Positions 1 through 12,562 of a stretch of DNA of 64,000 nucleotides are shown piece by piece (position 1 is the stretch's first letter; each line of letters begins with the position of its first letter). This stretch comes from Galeopsis tetrahit. Lineage: Eukaryota; Streptophyta; Magnoliopsida; Lamiales; Lamiaceae. The stretch covers positions 62,864,063-62,928,062 of the forward strand of contig OY776120.1 in NCBI GenBank assembly GCA_963675135.1, written 5' to 3'. The notes under the pieces are model-generated. The model had not been told where the DNA came from, ran no database searches, and was given only the letters and a program-made list of their open reading frames with translations. The translations under genes and the position numbers were made by a program.

Positions 1-884
1 TTTGCTTGAATTTATTCAGCTTCTCGTATTTTTATTATTATTGAGATATTGAAATACTATGAATTCTCTATTGAACTGTATTGTTTTGTTGATTATGAGT
101 AGCATATTTCTTTATTCTAGCCCAAGGACGTGAAACCTTATATAGATTATGCATGTTTAATTAAATAATTCCTGATTGATTTTGATTTATATCTCGATTT
201 TGTTATTACTTGAGTAGATGCTATGCATGTTTGAATTAGGAGTTTAATAGGCTTGATCACCCAATTTTATTCCTATATCAATTCTAGCTATCCCATAAAT
301 TGTAATCTGTAATTGTTATAATATTTTGGGAATTGTAGCAACTAAGGCAGAACACCTTAGGGAGTAGTAACATTTAGATTGCATGAAACGAGCGTCTCGT
401 ATTCATGGTCTAATTTATCCTATTGTTTTAATTCTTTAATGTGTTCCTCGAGTTGAACCTTAGATACATGTTTTAGGGTTATTCGTAAGGATAGATTAAT
501 TGGGGGTCGTACTTGCTGATTAATTAAACGTAAGAAACAATTCGAACTAGTTTGGTCGTACCACTTGTTTAGGGATAAGATTCGAGAATAAATTGAGATA
601 ATCGGGTTTGTTGATTAAATTGGTATAATTAATTAAGGCGAAGCTATCCGAGGGCTAGATCTTTCTCACTATTTGAGTCTTTGTTAATTTTATATTGCAA
701 TTTATTATTTCGTATTTCTTAGTAGTTATTAGTTAATCAACCTAAATTCCTCCCTTTTTAATTGCTTTCGTACACAAATTAATTCGATTAAATTACACTG
801 TTCCCTGTGGATCGACCCTTACTTGCCCTACTATATTAGTGGGTAGTTGAGGAATTATTTTTGGGTGCCGGCGATAGCACACCA
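1..884 (+). mobile_element. 5' LTR (truncated by window edge) of a non-autonomous Ty3-type element
   Basis: This segment aligns base for base, with no net gap, to 3731-4614, so it is the 3' part of the upstream LTR; about 451 bp lie outside the window. By eye I count about 22 substitutions in 884 bp (about 2.5%). It ends in ACCA at 884, just before a primer-binding site, as expected for an LTR. The left target-site duplication cannot be checked. Confidence 0.9.
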
Positions 885-889
885 AATTT

Positions 890-907
890 TGGCGCCGCTG
901 CCGGAGA
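890..907 (+). other. Primer-binding site, tRNA-Asp type
   Basis: TGGCGCCGCTGCCGGAGA lies five bases after the LTR end. It matches the tRNA-Asp-complementary primer site typical of Athila/Tat-type plant Ty3 elements apart from a few changes. Its position fixes the LTR boundary and the plus orientation of the element. Confidence 0.8.
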
Positions 908-912
908 ATGGT

Positions 913-1902
913 AGTAAATTTGATTGGATTTTTTGTGTTTTTAATTTCTGTCAAAAAAAAACTCCTGAAAAATTCCAAAAAAATAAAAAATTTCAGAAAA
1001 ATCCAAAAAAAAGCACTTACTCCGGTGACGATTATTGGCAACCATACCATGATCAAAGGCCTCAATTATTCAGAAATTATGAGAGGACTTATGATGATGA
1101 TGGGTGGATCAACTCTGAGCAAAACTCTGAACCCTCATTTGAAGATTTGTTGAAAACTATAGAGTTGAACACGTTGAATTTTCAACAGAGAAACCTGTTG
1201 GCACATACGAGCTTGGTGGATGAACAAGACAGTGGTGAGAGGGGCTTTGAACCATCACTGGCTGATTTGTTGAAGTCCATGGAAGCCAATACGGAGGAAT
1301 TTCATCAATATACACAAGCACACATAAGGGACTCAGAGTCTAGGCGAAAGAATTTGGAGGTTCAATTGAGTCAAATCACGAATGTCATAAGCCAAATGCA
1401 AACACAATGGAATGAAAATTTAGTGGAAGATGTTGTTGAGCTTAACCGAATCGACATAGAGGAAAGAGTCGAGGAACCTAGTGAGCAGATTGGGGCACGA
1501 GACGAACCAGTTGAGACTGAGGAAGTTATACAGAAAAAACAGGATGTAGTTTTCACTAACACTGACCCCCTCAGTGTCAGTGTACTAGAACAGAAAAGTA
1601 AGACAATTTTTTTTGCATCAATTCCTGTTATTACTAATGTAGTTCCCTTTCCCTCCAGGCTCAAAAAGGTCGAGAAAGATGTCAAAGAGCAGCAACTAGT
1701 CAGTGCCTTTCGAAAGGTTGAGATCAACATACCACTAGTTGAGCAGACAAAGCAAATACCAAGATATGCCAAACTCCGGAATGAGTTTTTTATCAACAAA
1801 AAATGGTTATCTTGGAATGGAAAAAGTTTGATAGGAGAGAGCATCTCCTCACGATGGAAGATGCCACTAGATGTGAAGGATTATTTTATTTCTATTACGT
1901 GA
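913..1902 (+). pseudogene. gag-like remnant of the Ty3-type element
   Basis: One open frame runs from inside the LTR, through the primer site, to the stop at 1900-1902. There is no ATG before about codon 145 of that frame, so it is unlikely to be translated as an intact protein. Two similar blocks (EPSFEDLLKTIELNT and EPSLADLLKSMEANT) are followed by a coiled-coil-like stretch (LEVQLSQITNVISQMQTQW). This pattern resembles the linker between gag and protease in plant Athila/Tat-type polyproteins. No zinc knuckle, protease, RT or integrase motif is seen. The rest is acidic and low in complexity. I infer a non-autonomous derivative that kept only part of the gag region. Confidence 0.55.
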
Positions 1903-3265
1903 AAGAGAAGTTGATTGTCGAGCCAACGACGTTAAAAAAAAGGCGTTTATTGGGAGGCAACCCAATGTTTAATTTTATTGTTTAGTTTATTTTCATTTGC
2001 TTTGTTTTTGTTTTCTATTTTTTTTCCCTATTACTGATCTTTTCCCTTGCTTTTGTCTACATAGCACTTGCGTTGATTTTCATGGATATATGGTAACGGA
2101 TAATATGGCCTGCATGATTGATTAATTTGATAAAAAAATTCTTCCGCAGGCCATCTAAGTAAAAAGCTACCTTTGGTCCATTGAAGAAGCCCAGTCATCC
2201 AAGGCTCGTGTTCACGTGCCACAACATTTTTCGACAACCGCCACCACCTTAGAATCTGGTACTCCCGTTCCACTCTGCTTTTCATTCTTATATGGTGTTT
2301 GCCTTTTGTATCTCTTGCTTTAGTGCTAAGGGACTAGCACCTATTTAAGTGTGGGGGTGATTTGTATCGAGTGGTTCATGTCTTTCTGCTTCTTGTATAT
2401 ATTGGTGAATCTTATGGGGCATGCTTGAGTGTTTGAAACTTGATGACTTGAATATTTGCATATGAATCTAGTGGCTGAAATTTGTTTCTTTTTGTTAAAT
2501 TAATATGTTGTGATCTTTGGTAGTTTGCCCTAATTAACGATTGGATTTGATACGCATGCTTGAGTGGTGGAATCGAGTTGATTTTTGGTTATTTTGGTGC
2601 TGAAGTAGCCCTAAATTTCTTGTATTTTGGGCAAATTTATTTTGGTTCTCTTAAGAAGGAAAATCTGAGTTGGTGGACGAAGTTGAAAATAATGAAATAA
2701 TTGCGGATGGAGGAAAAGAAAAAAAGGAGTTGAGTTGAAAAGAAATTGAAATGAAAAAAATAACGAGGGGCTGAAACAGCTACCTACTTGAGGGGGCTCA
2801 TGTGCTTTGAATGAAAAAAAATTAATAACACAAAAAAAAAAAAAGCTAAAACCCGAAAAGTAGAGAGGAGCTGCAGACTTCGTTTGAAAGTTGAAAAGAT
2901 TCCAATTCCAAAAAAAAAAAAAGAGAGAGAGAAATGAGGAGACGGACGCCACTCAGATTAGTACTTTGAGAGAGGATTGAACCAAATGAACTGAAAACAA
3001 GGTTTTGAGGAACTACTGATGTACTTGGGATGATCATTAATTGATGAGTTTCATGCTTGGGTGTGAGTAAAAGGTCTTAATTAGTTGTATAAGAGGGACG
3101 AGTTACTTTGATTATGGCTCAAAAAGCAAATTCAAATGCTAGAGTTGTGTGAAAGTATTCTAGTTAATCTTGTTTGAACATTTAAGTAGTTCGGTGGTTG
3201 TTTTGATGATGTGATATTGTGTTCTCTTTGATTATAATTGTTGCTTGAGGACAAGCAATGATTCA
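1903..3265 (+). mobile_element. Non-coding 3' internal part of the Ty3-type element
   Basis: No credible coding sequence is present. The phrase TTGGGAGGCAACCCAATG near 1949-1966 is common just after the pol stop in plant Athila/Tat elements, which suggests the pol region was deleted and the 3' untranslated part retained. A GTGTGGGGGTGATT tract at about 2349 resembles an older or secondary polypurine site. 2700-2940 is purine-rich with A-runs. Confidence 0.6.
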
Positions 3266-3279
3266 AGTGTGGGGGGATT
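3266..3279 (+). other. Polypurine tract
   Basis: AGTGTGGGGGGATT lies directly upstream of the TGATGAG start of the 3' LTR, the expected position of the plus-strand priming tract. Confidence 0.8.
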
Positions 3280-4614
3280 TGATGAGTCGGGATTATTGAC
3301 ATATTTTTGTGCTTTAATTGGATATTCTATGTGATTTAAGTTGCTAATTAAGTGTATTTTTCCGACTCATTATTTTATGGTGATAAGTACTTTGATATTT
3401 TATTTTCCTAATTAATTCAGGAAATAAATGGAGTATTTTAATACTACACAGACGAGTTGTGTGGAGACTAAAGAGCTAAATGGGTCAAGTAAAGGAAATC
3501 CAAAATAAAAGAAGTTGGATCGTGGACTTTATGAAATTAAAGAGAAGTATGTTTGGGCCCATTAATTGGTGGCTGGGCCAGAATAATATTTGGGGGATTA
3601 TTCCCTGTTGGAAGGGCAGACCCCTAAGCAGCCATTGAGGACGCGAGGAAGAGTCAACGCTGGATTTCGAAAGCTTGGGAGAAGGGCTGGTGGCGTATCT
3701 GAGAAGAGGAGCACATCAATGATTATGTATTTTGCTTGAATTTATTCAGCTTCTCGTATTTTTATTATTATTGAGATATTGAAATACTATGAATTCTCTA
3801 TTGAACTGTATTATTTTGTTGATTATGAGTAGCTAATTTCTTTATTCTAGCCCAAGGACATGAAAGCTTATATAGATTATGCCTGTTTAATTAAATAATT
3901 CCTGATTGATTTTGATTTATATCTCGATTTTGTTATTACTTGAGTAGATGCTATGCATGTTTGAATTAGGAGTTTAATAGGCTTGATCACCCAATTTTAT
4001 TCATATATCAATTCTAGCTATCCCATAAATTGTAATCCGTAATTGTTATAATATTTTGGGAATTGTAGCAACTAAGGCAGAACACCTTAGGGAGTAGTAA
4101 CATTTAGATTGCATGAAACGAGTGTCTCGTATTCATAGTCTAATTTATCCTATTGTTTTAATTTTTTAATGCGTTCCTCGAGTTGAACCTTAGATACATG
4201 TTTTAGGGTTATTCGTAAGGATAGATTAATTGGGGGTCGTACCTGCTGATTAATTAAACGTAAGAAACAATTCGAACTAATTTGGTCGTACCGCTGGTTT
4301 AGGGATAAGATTCGAGACTAAATTGAGATAATCGGATTTGTTGATTAAATTGGTATAATTAATTAAGGCGAAGCTATCCGAGGGCTAGATCTTTCTCACT
4401 ATTTGAGTCTTTGTTAATTTTATATTGCAATTTATTATTTCGTATTTCTTAGTAGTTATTAGTTAATCAACCTAAATTCCCCCCTTTTTAATTGCTTTCG
4501 CACACAAATTAATTCGATTAAATTACACTGTTTCCTGTGGATCGACCCTTACTTGCCCTACTATATTAGTGGGTAGTTGAGGAATTATTTTTGGGTGCAG
4601 GCGATAGCACACCA
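3280..4614 (+). mobile_element. 3' LTR (1335 bp) of the Ty3-type element
   Basis: It starts TGATGAGTCGGG and ends GCACACCA, with TG...CA termini. Its last 884 bp match the start of the window. The flank starts at 4615. With LTRs over 1.3 kb and an internal region of only 2.4 kb lacking pol, the element fits the LARD class (large retrotransposon derivative). Confidence 0.9.
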
Positions 4615-7429
4615 ACCAATGAGAGAAATCATGCACTTCACATGAGTAGTACAACCTTCCAGGGTTACGTGCCGTTTCAGCAACATGATTTCACATACCT
4701 AAGGTATGAACCCTTTGCGATGTAGTTGCTAGCAAATGACATATTTTGTTGCTTATGTATTGTATCTTTTGATAAGAATGTGTTGTAGTTTTGGAGACCT
4801 TTTATATTTTTATAATTACATGGGTATGATAGGGATGATATGAACCCGGCCCCACCCCAACCAACGGTCAAATTGTAGTTTCTACTAGTTGGACAACAGC
4901 CAAATTATTCAACGGTCATTTTTTTTTTTTACATCAATTACACACTTTTTATATTGTATGTTTAATATTAAAACATGGTGTACGTAAAACCTTCTACAAC
5001 AATGTTGGGCGTTTTATCGTTTGGGCCAAATTTGAAATTATATTAAGCAGGCCCATGCAGTTGTTGGACCATATCTTTCATCTCGTTTGTCATTAGTAAG
5101 AATTATTTTTGATTGTTAGGTTTTTTTATAATTTCTTGTCTATTTTATTAATATAAACTTTCTTATTGAACAAATTGTCTAATTGCTCTAAATTTATTTA
5201 TTTTTTAACAACAATTAAAATATTAAACATAAAGTTCAACCTTGAATGAATCTTGGGCCTATATTTGGGCATTATTTTAGGCCTATAGTTAAATCATACA
5301 AAGCAGGCCCATCAAATTGTTGGGTATATACGACTAAATCGATTTTTTTGTGTATATTAAATTAAATCCTTTTTTTTTTTTTTTGGGAAATCATTTTTAT
5401 TTATTAAGTAATTATAAAAAATGAATCATTAATTTATTATTTTTTGGCAAAAATATTTGTAGTAACCATCAAAAAAATAATTTATATTAGTAAAAAAAAA
5501 CAGTGCATATTAATTTTTTTTATTTGAGAAATCATTTTCATTAATCAAGTAATTAGAAAAAATGAATACTTAATTTTTGGATGTGGCCTAATGACATTGT
5601 CAAAAAAAAACTACTATGTATTATATTTTTTGCAAAAATCATTGTCAAAAAATAAAAATAAAAAAATCCAATTGCTTCTATGCAATTAATAAAAATAACA
5701 TAAAGGGATGTAATCTGGCCAATACTCCGTATAGTGATGATTTAATCGAATAGATGGATGTGTTGGAGTAGGTGAAAAGCGGCGAGTTTCCAATAGATGT
5801 ATCTCCTCTCCACACGAAGCTACGCATAGACATGATTACATTCTTTTCAATAATAAAAAATCTTTCCATTTTTATCTGATTTTTAATTTTCATACAAAGG
5901 CAAAGCTTCTAAGTTCCGACGTAGAAATCTTGTGCCGAATACAACAAGCGAAGGAAGTCGTACAAGTTGGATCAGTCAGTCAACAACGCAACATTTGGAA
6001 CAGATGAAAAAGGCAAACACTATTCCTCCCCTTCACAAATCGGCCCAACTAGATACAAACGGGTGCCCCGAGAAAATGACAAGGAGTGTGTGTAATCCTT
6101 GCATTTTGCTATGGTCTGGTGGTATGTGTCTCTAATATTGCACACCATCTATTTCTTCTCAACCCCACAACAGGGGAAAGTCCTAGCTCCTACACACATC
6201 ACATTTCCAAACGTACGGGGCCACGTACATATGCATCAGTTTTCTTTGGTTTATCATTTGATGAAGAAACCACAAAAGATTACAAACTAGCTACTTGATT
6301 CACAGTCTCACTCAACTTATAGGCCCGTACAGAAACTTGCAAGTCACAGTTTCAATTCATCTCCCTGATATGAATCATAATTATCATTCAAAGTAATAGA
6401 TAGGGAAGTTGATTTTGCAAACTAGAGAGTACACACAAATTCAATATTCAAAGGTTTCCTCATTTATACCATGGTTTTGATTTAAAAAGAAATCGAATTC
6501 CACATTAGCATATACTGTATATGGGACACCATGATTTCTACAAAAGATATAAACCACATACTTGCAGTTTTTTTGTCATTATATATTTATACAAAAGAAC
6601 AATTAATGAGATTAATTAAACACATTAGCTAAAAAAGGATTAATACAGACACTATATAGGCACTTTGGTATTGAATGACACATAAACAACTCAGCAACCC
6701 TCCAACTCATTACAGCATGCATGTTTATGGTGGGACATTCACTAACTAGATTATATAAGAACCAGAAATTCAATACCATTACCATGGCAAAATAAATGAA
6801 GTGACTCTTCATCCCGATTTGCTGGCAATGTAACTGATTCATATCTATACAATCCAAACATTGAAAAGACATAAGGAATATGAGTTCAAATTAATGTCCA
6901 TATATTTCAGCCTATGCAAAATTAAGAGTAGAAATTCACAATCATATAACACCAAATCCTAATTCCCAGCTATAGAAGAAAACCCGATGGGAATGGGAGA
7001 AATAGTGGCCTTACCAGTCATCTTGATAAACCACATCAGAAATCCAAAGAAGAAACAGAAATTAGTAGGTATCAGGAATTTAAATTGATAAAACCACATT
7101 TGAATTTCAACCAAAAAAAGGGGGAAATTCTACCCAAGAGGAGTTTTACTTTTCTCTCATAAACAATCACTACTTTAATTTTGAAACGAACGTTAAGATT
7201 CAAAGAGCAGAACAATCCAAACAGCTAGCAGAAATTGAAGTTGAGACGTTACCCATGAGAATTCCAAAAATACCCAAAAACTCCGAAAGCCCAACACAAC
7301 ACAGGAATTCGACCGACCCATTCGATTATGGGCTTGACCCATTTCGTAACACTTCAATAAGCTTTCAGAACCTGGAAACCTCAAACTTGGTCTCCAAGGA
7401 CCTCTCCACGTTTTGCAATTTTTTCGCAC
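4615..7429. other. AT-rich intergenic region, no gene recognised
   Basis: I see no conserved protein motif on either strand. 4615-4724 encodes 36 open codons running straight on from the LTR end, perhaps an interrupted coding fragment, but I do not recognise it. 5364-5640 holds a degenerate tandem duplication of about 145 bp (two blocks with GAAATCATTTT and AAAAATGAAT). Short open frames at 5932-6298 and 6612-6872 match no family I know. Confidence 0.4.
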
Positions 7430-7571
7430 CCTAACCCAATGGGCCTGGGCCCACGCACGAATTCTACAACCACCTAGAATTTTATTTGCCTATAAATACC
7501 AGAATCTTCCCTCATAATTTTTCAACCTGAAATTTGCCTCTCCTCTTCTCTTCTCTTCTCTTCTCTCTCCA
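7430..7571 (+). promoter_or_regulatory. Promoter-like segment with site II motifs, TATA box and CT-rich leader
   Basis: TGGGCC/GGGCCC motifs cluster at 7440-7452 and resemble TCP-binding site II elements. CTATAAATA at 7490-7498 is a good TATA box, and a (CTTCT)n-rich leader at 7537-7570 lies at the distance expected of a 5' UTR. No convincing coding region follows, so it may serve a non-coding RNA, a decayed gene or a transposon. Confidence 0.45.
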
Positions 7572-8344
7572 GTGTTGTTGCCGGAATTTTTTCCGTGTGT
7601 TGTTGCCGGAATTTTTTCCGTGTGTTGTTGGAATATTTTTCGTGTGTGTTCAGTTCGTACCTAGTACGTTCGTGGCTTTATTTCAGTGGTGCTACTGATT
7701 GATTAAGAGAAGTCGTTTTACCTTTGGGAACAAAGCACCATAGCAGTTGAGGGCGTATTCTATTCTGCTGTTGTTCTGCGAGAAAAGGGTTTCCTTGACT
7801 CGACTTGTTATCAGATTCTTCAATATTGATTCTTCAATATTGCTTGACTCTACTTGTTATCAGATTCTTCAATATTGCAGTATACCTTTTCCGAAACAGA
7901 CTACATATTATCATATTTTGCGCCACATGATATAAAAAATGTCTTACAAGTTAAATCAACCAATCCTATAGCAGAAACCCATGCCATTACAAAAAAAAAA
8001 GCTAAAAAGAGCAATAAAGTAAATGAAATTCCCACCATATTTGACCGAGAGGAGCTTTCCGAGCTAGCAGCTGGTGAGAGTAAAACATTTTGTCGTGACT
8101 GTTATTGAAACCTAAGTGAAAACATTTTGTCCTGACTGTTGTTGAAACCTAAGTGACGAGAGTAAAAAACTTGTATGAATGTAGAGAGAAAGAGAGAGAA
8201 ATTGTGGTTATACGTGTGTATAATTGTGTGCATATATGCAGAGGTAACAAACTGACACAGAAAAATTCTGACAGCGGGAGGGAGGAAGCAATGAGAAAAG
8301 AATGTTGTGAGGCTCTACAAATGTTAACTAGTAGGTTCTACTAA
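7572..8344 (+). repeat. Short tandem duplications around unrecognised small ORFs
   Basis: Three independent local duplications are visible. A 25-bp unit containing TTGTTGCCGGAATTTTTTCC is repeated at 7573-7622, with a decayed third copy. A unit with CTTGTTATCAGATTCTTCAA is duplicated within 7796-7878. A 37-bp unit is repeated exactly in register at 8083-8119 and 8120-8156 with two mismatches. An 84-codon open frame (7854-8108) ends inside the last repeat; it is lysine-rich in the middle and matches no family I know. Confidence 0.5.
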
Positions 8345-8978
8345 ACTCCAGGTTAGAACCGCCTCCAAATCGTCGCTCTCCACCGCAGGTCCGCCACCGT
8401 CGCCTGACCGCCGCCGCTGCCGCCGCCGGAACTCCGTTTTTTCTTCTCGGCTTCAGATTGTCCCGTGGGTGAAGGGGTCATTTTCAGGATATTAGTTGGG
8501 ATCAATGGGTGAACCTCCCGTCGGGGCCACGGTTGCCGATCGGGTGAGTCATCTGTTTGATCCCATTTTTATTTTCTTTTATGCTTTCCGTATGTTATTT
8601 TAGTTTGTTTTCTAGATTAGATCTGTTTGTTTTTCTGCTTTTCTTTTTCTGCATGTTGATTTTACTTTCCCCTAAAGTTATGGGTGTTCCTCCCCTGCTG
8701 TTTTGGGGTTCCTCCCCTGTTGTGATGGGTTTTTCTCCCCGTTTACGGGTTTTTCCATGGTGGGCCTTTGTTGTGCCTGATGAAATGGATCTGGTTGTCC
8801 TTGAGTTAGTGCCAAAGCTTCAAGGATTGCTGGCTTGATCGATGATCCTTCCACTCTCTCACGATTGAGTTTGGAGATTACGGGTTGTCTGGTAGAAATT
8901 TACTCTTTTGGTAGGTGAGCGTGAAATGTAATGTATGTTCCTATCTTGTAATTCTATCTCAAAAAAAAAAAAAAAAAA
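8345..8978 (+). mobile_element. Poly(A)-tailed retrosequence, possible internally deleted LINE
   Basis: A GC-rich start with CCG repeats (8360-8440) is followed by ATG at 8505 opening MGEPPVGATVADR, which runs into GTGAGT at 8545, a good splice donor. The 3' part (8670-8800) has repeated TCCCC/GGGTTTTTC phrases typical of plant L1 3' ends, and it ends in 18 A residues (8961-8978). No reverse transcriptase is present. I could not find a target-site duplication. Alternatives are a processed pseudogene or a decayed first exon with its intron. Confidence 0.4.
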
Positions 8979-9228
8979 TTGTGTTGAATTTAATTAATTA
9001 AAAACAAAAAAAAAAAATCCCAACATCTATAGTACTGTATATCAAATTGAAATATAATGTGTGGCTGTAATTTTTTCCCTCTAAAATAAGTAATTAAGTT
9101 ATACTCTCAATATATAAAAAAAAAAAAAAAACTTGTGGAGTTATTTGCAATTTTCTTTCTTAATAAAGCTAGTGATTGTAGTATTTCTTACAATTCTCTC
9201 TCTTTTTAATAAGAAAAATTCATTCAAT

Positions 9229-9897
9229 TTCGGGCTAGTCTTATGTGAAATATTGCATACATGCATTCCATCTCAATTAGGCAAGTCAAAATCCTAAGTC
9301 CAAAAGTCAAATTAAGTCAATTTTAAAAAAAATCGCGGGTCATAAGTCTAGATCCGGGTTGCCCATAAAATTTGCGGGTTGCAAATATGTGGTTTACTAA
9401 ATGACCAAAATATTGTTACTATAATATCAAAATATTACCACTACAAGGCCAAAAATTTAATACTACATGTCAAAACATTCTGACAAATTTACCAAAAAAA
9501 ATTAAGTCTCCAGAATATTTTGGAACATGTAGTAATACATTTTTGACCTTGTAGTAATAAAATTTTGGTCTTGTAGTAACATTATTTTAGTCATGTAGTA
9601 GCCGAATAAGTCAAAATTATTTTAGTAATTTTGCTCAAAAAAATAAGTGTTCAGAATATTTTTGAACTCGTAGTAATACACTTTTGGTCTTGTAGTGACA
9701 AAATTTTGGTTTTATAGTAACATAGTTTTGATCATGTACTAACATAATATTTTAGAGTGAAAATAAATATTATAATTAAGGTTGATCCGCGTTGACTTTT
9801 TTGACCCGCGTTGACCCATGCTGACCTGGCGTTGACCCATAAATTTTGACCTAATTTACCTTAATTAGTCAATATAAGTTTTTGCCTTCAATTTCAC
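9229..9897. repeat. Dispersed 650-bp repeat, copy 1
   Basis: It aligns over its whole length with 28930-29585, from GGGCTAGTCTT to TATAAGTTTTTGCC. Inside, phrases such as ATGACCAAAATATTGTTACTA in the left half return as reverse complements (TTTTGGTCTTGTAGTAACA) in the right half, so the element can fold on itself. Runs of GTTGACCCGC occur near the right end. It encodes no protein. A foldback-type DNA transposon or MITE is likely. Confidence 0.65.
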
Positions 9898-10615
9898 GTC
9901 TCACAATTTGTTTGATAGCATCAAAAAATAAAATGAGTTTGATTTTTTTTTTATTCATCCAAAAGTTTTTTAATATAGCATGACCATATATAGTTATATA
10001 TACTAACATTTTCGAGGGGTTCTAAAATTTTATAAGCCACGAGTGAGCAAGAAAAATAGCCCTGATCCCTCTGAATTAGGGATTTGTTAGAATGTGCATA
10101 GTTAAACTTTTTTATTTTTACTTTCTTTGTTGCATCTCCCAAATTTGTGGTGGTGCAACTACTTGGATTCCAGCCTTGTAATTGTTACAAACTCATTTTG
10201 TCTTACAAACCACAAGTTTGCTTGTTTGAGAATAGTGTCTAAAGACTCTAAACTCATTCCAAACTCATTTTCTCACACCACTAATACTCATCACATAATG
10301 TGAGATTGATATATATGAGAGATATTTTTTGTTAAAAATAAAACAAATAACTTTTATTGAGATAGATAAAAAAAAATTGTGACAGTTTTCACGAGGACTG
10401 AGGGAGTATTTTTTTTAAACCCGTACCAAAAGAAATTATACAAATCATACTTATTGACTTAAAGAAATTATACAAATCATACTTATTGACTTTAGACGGA
10501 GGGATTAATATATTTTGAAAATATATATTATTATCCAAAAAAATATTACTTATTTCGTCTCATAATAATTTGCACATTTTTCTTATTCGAAAGTTCCAAA
10601 ATAACTTGCATATTA

Positions 10616-10657
<42 letters not shown>

Positions 10658-10744
10658 CATAAATTTAACCTTCTCAATATTTACAAGTTTGCACGAAATA
10701 TCAATACATTTGAATCTACACACCCCAACTACTGTACCCCATAT
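9898..10744. repeat. Gene-free AT-rich stretch with simple repeats
   Basis: A 32-bp unit starting AAAGAAATTATACAAATC is tandemly duplicated at 10429-10460 and 10461-10492 and is flanked by GAGGGAGTA-like ends, suggesting a broken Stowaway MITE. A (TA)n microsatellite lies at 10624-10654. No gene is seen. Confidence 0.6.
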
Positions 10745-12150
10745 TAAATAGAGAATTTTTATAAAAAGTGTTATTTTTAGAGACACTTATCCAATTAAGA
10801 AAAAAAATTCTAATCATTTAAAATAAGGTCAAAATTGATTGTAAATAACATATTATGCCCTTATTTTTAAATATCAAGACTAATTTAAAATATAATTATT
10901 TAATTAATGAATTAATGAATTCTTCGTATAATTTCTTATATCTCGCCTTTTCTTCAACCATCTTCCATTAATTCAATATTTTTTTCCTTTTTCAAATCAA
11001 GCAAGACTAATTTAAAATATAATTATTTAATTAATGAATTTTTCATATAATTCCTTATATCTCGTCTTTTTTTCAACCATCTTCCATTAATTCAATATTT
11101 TTTCTTTTTTCAAATCACACATCAAGATCGTGACAATGATATTTAGTTTTTTGACTTTCTTTAATTTCATCCACAAACGTCGGTCTGTCTTCACCACGAA
11201 TATAGGCGCCAAATACGATCAAACCCCCCGAATGGAAGACAAAAGCATTGTGGATGACAGATCTTTCTTGCCGTCATCGTCCACGATCGAACCCCCCACC
11301 TAATCTCATTCGCGGCGACGTGACAACACAGACGCGGTGCAAGTGACTGGTTCGATTTTTACGATTTCAATTACTGTGTTAAATCATTGATTCCAGTTTC
11401 AAAAGTATTATATGTTCATATATTTGGCCAAACACAGAGATGCAAATTGATTGTTAGTCGTTTCTACATGTTATTTTGTTATTATTCTACGGTTTTCTGA
11501 TAAATAGCAGATTATCAATCAATGGATTATTTCATGAAACTCAAGATCGAATTCGATGGGAAAACCAAGTTGATTCGTGTTAATCAGTTTTCAACGTTTC
11601 TAGAAGTCTTGAATCAAGTCACTAGTATGTGGCCTACATTAATCGATGGATTTTATTAATGCATATCTAATTTGCATTAAAGTCGTTTTTCTGCATAATG
11701 ATATGTGCATATATATATATATACACATAATTTACTGCACACTTCTGCATTATTAATATGTTGATGCAACTTTGGTATTTTTCTGCAGATCTTTCTGCAT
11801 AATCAAGTCAGAGATTTTTCTGAAGAAAAAATCTAATTTGTTTTGACGATTTTTCTGCAGATCTTCAAGTTTAAAAATGAAATTGAATATCAGAGCTTTA
11901 GGGAAAATGCAATTGAATATCAGATATTTGGGGAAGACTTAAATATCAGATATTTGGGGAAAGTCCTAAAATTGGAGATGTAGTGTTTGAGAGAAAGAGA
12001 AAGATTTACATTTCAAATTTTAAAATAGTTAACTAATTAATATATTAAAATTCAGTTTTAAATATTTAGGGTAAGATAGTACATTTTTAGGATTTTGACC
12101 TTATTTGTAACAAAATTTAAACCTTGCTCTTATATGCAAAAACTACAAGT
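10745..12150. mobile_element. Candidate MULE-like element with partial inverted ends
   Basis: The phrase AATAAGGTCAAAAT on the left (about 10824) recurs inverted as ATTTTGACCTTATT on the right (about 12094), with weaker similarity on both sides. The interior holds a GC-richer island at 11160-11350, unlike its surroundings, which may be captured gene sequence; I cannot identify it. A 127-bp tandem duplication (10875-11001 and 11002-11119) lies in the left part. No transposase is visible. Confidence 0.35.
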
Positions 12151-12172
12151 GAAAAAACCTTGCTATTAAATA

Positions 12173-12415
12173 CTCCCTCATTCCCTACTTAATGACCCAT
12201 TTTGTTATTTCGGTTGTCTCTTACTTATTGACTCATTACCTAAAATAGCAAAAACACTTTTAAACTATCCCCTTAAAAAAATATCATAATATTATAACAA
12301 ATGTCACTACTTTATTACACTAAAAAGTAACTTTATTACTATTTATAAAACTAATAAACATTCATTAAAACTCGTACTCAATAAGTTTATGCTCTTAAGT
12401 AGGGAACGGAGAGAG
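12173..12415. mobile_element. Stowaway-type MITE
   Basis: The ends are CTCCCTCATTCCCTACTTAA and the inverse of AAGTAGGGAACGGAGAGAG, the classic Stowaway inverted repeat. TA target duplications lie at 12171-12172 and 12416-12417. Length 243 bp, AT-rich, non-coding. Confidence 0.85.
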
Positions 12416-12562
12416 TATAATTTATTTTTAAATTGCTATTCACACCCCATTTTAAAACCATTATACCCTTACTCAAGAAAAAAATATATTGCATGGTAAA
12501 AAAGGCGCTTACATTGAGGGAGTATGATTTATGTTCATGTCGTTTGACTCCTTTATTAGCTA

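Noticed and set aside
2611..3037. Minus-strand ORFs rich in Phe and Leu
   Set aside because: They are the reverse reading of purine-rich, A-run DNA inside the Ty3-type element and have no domain.
9121..9133. A-runs as processed-pseudogene tails
   Set aside because: Only the run at 8961-8978 follows a plausible retrosequence; the others are isolated in AT-rich DNA.
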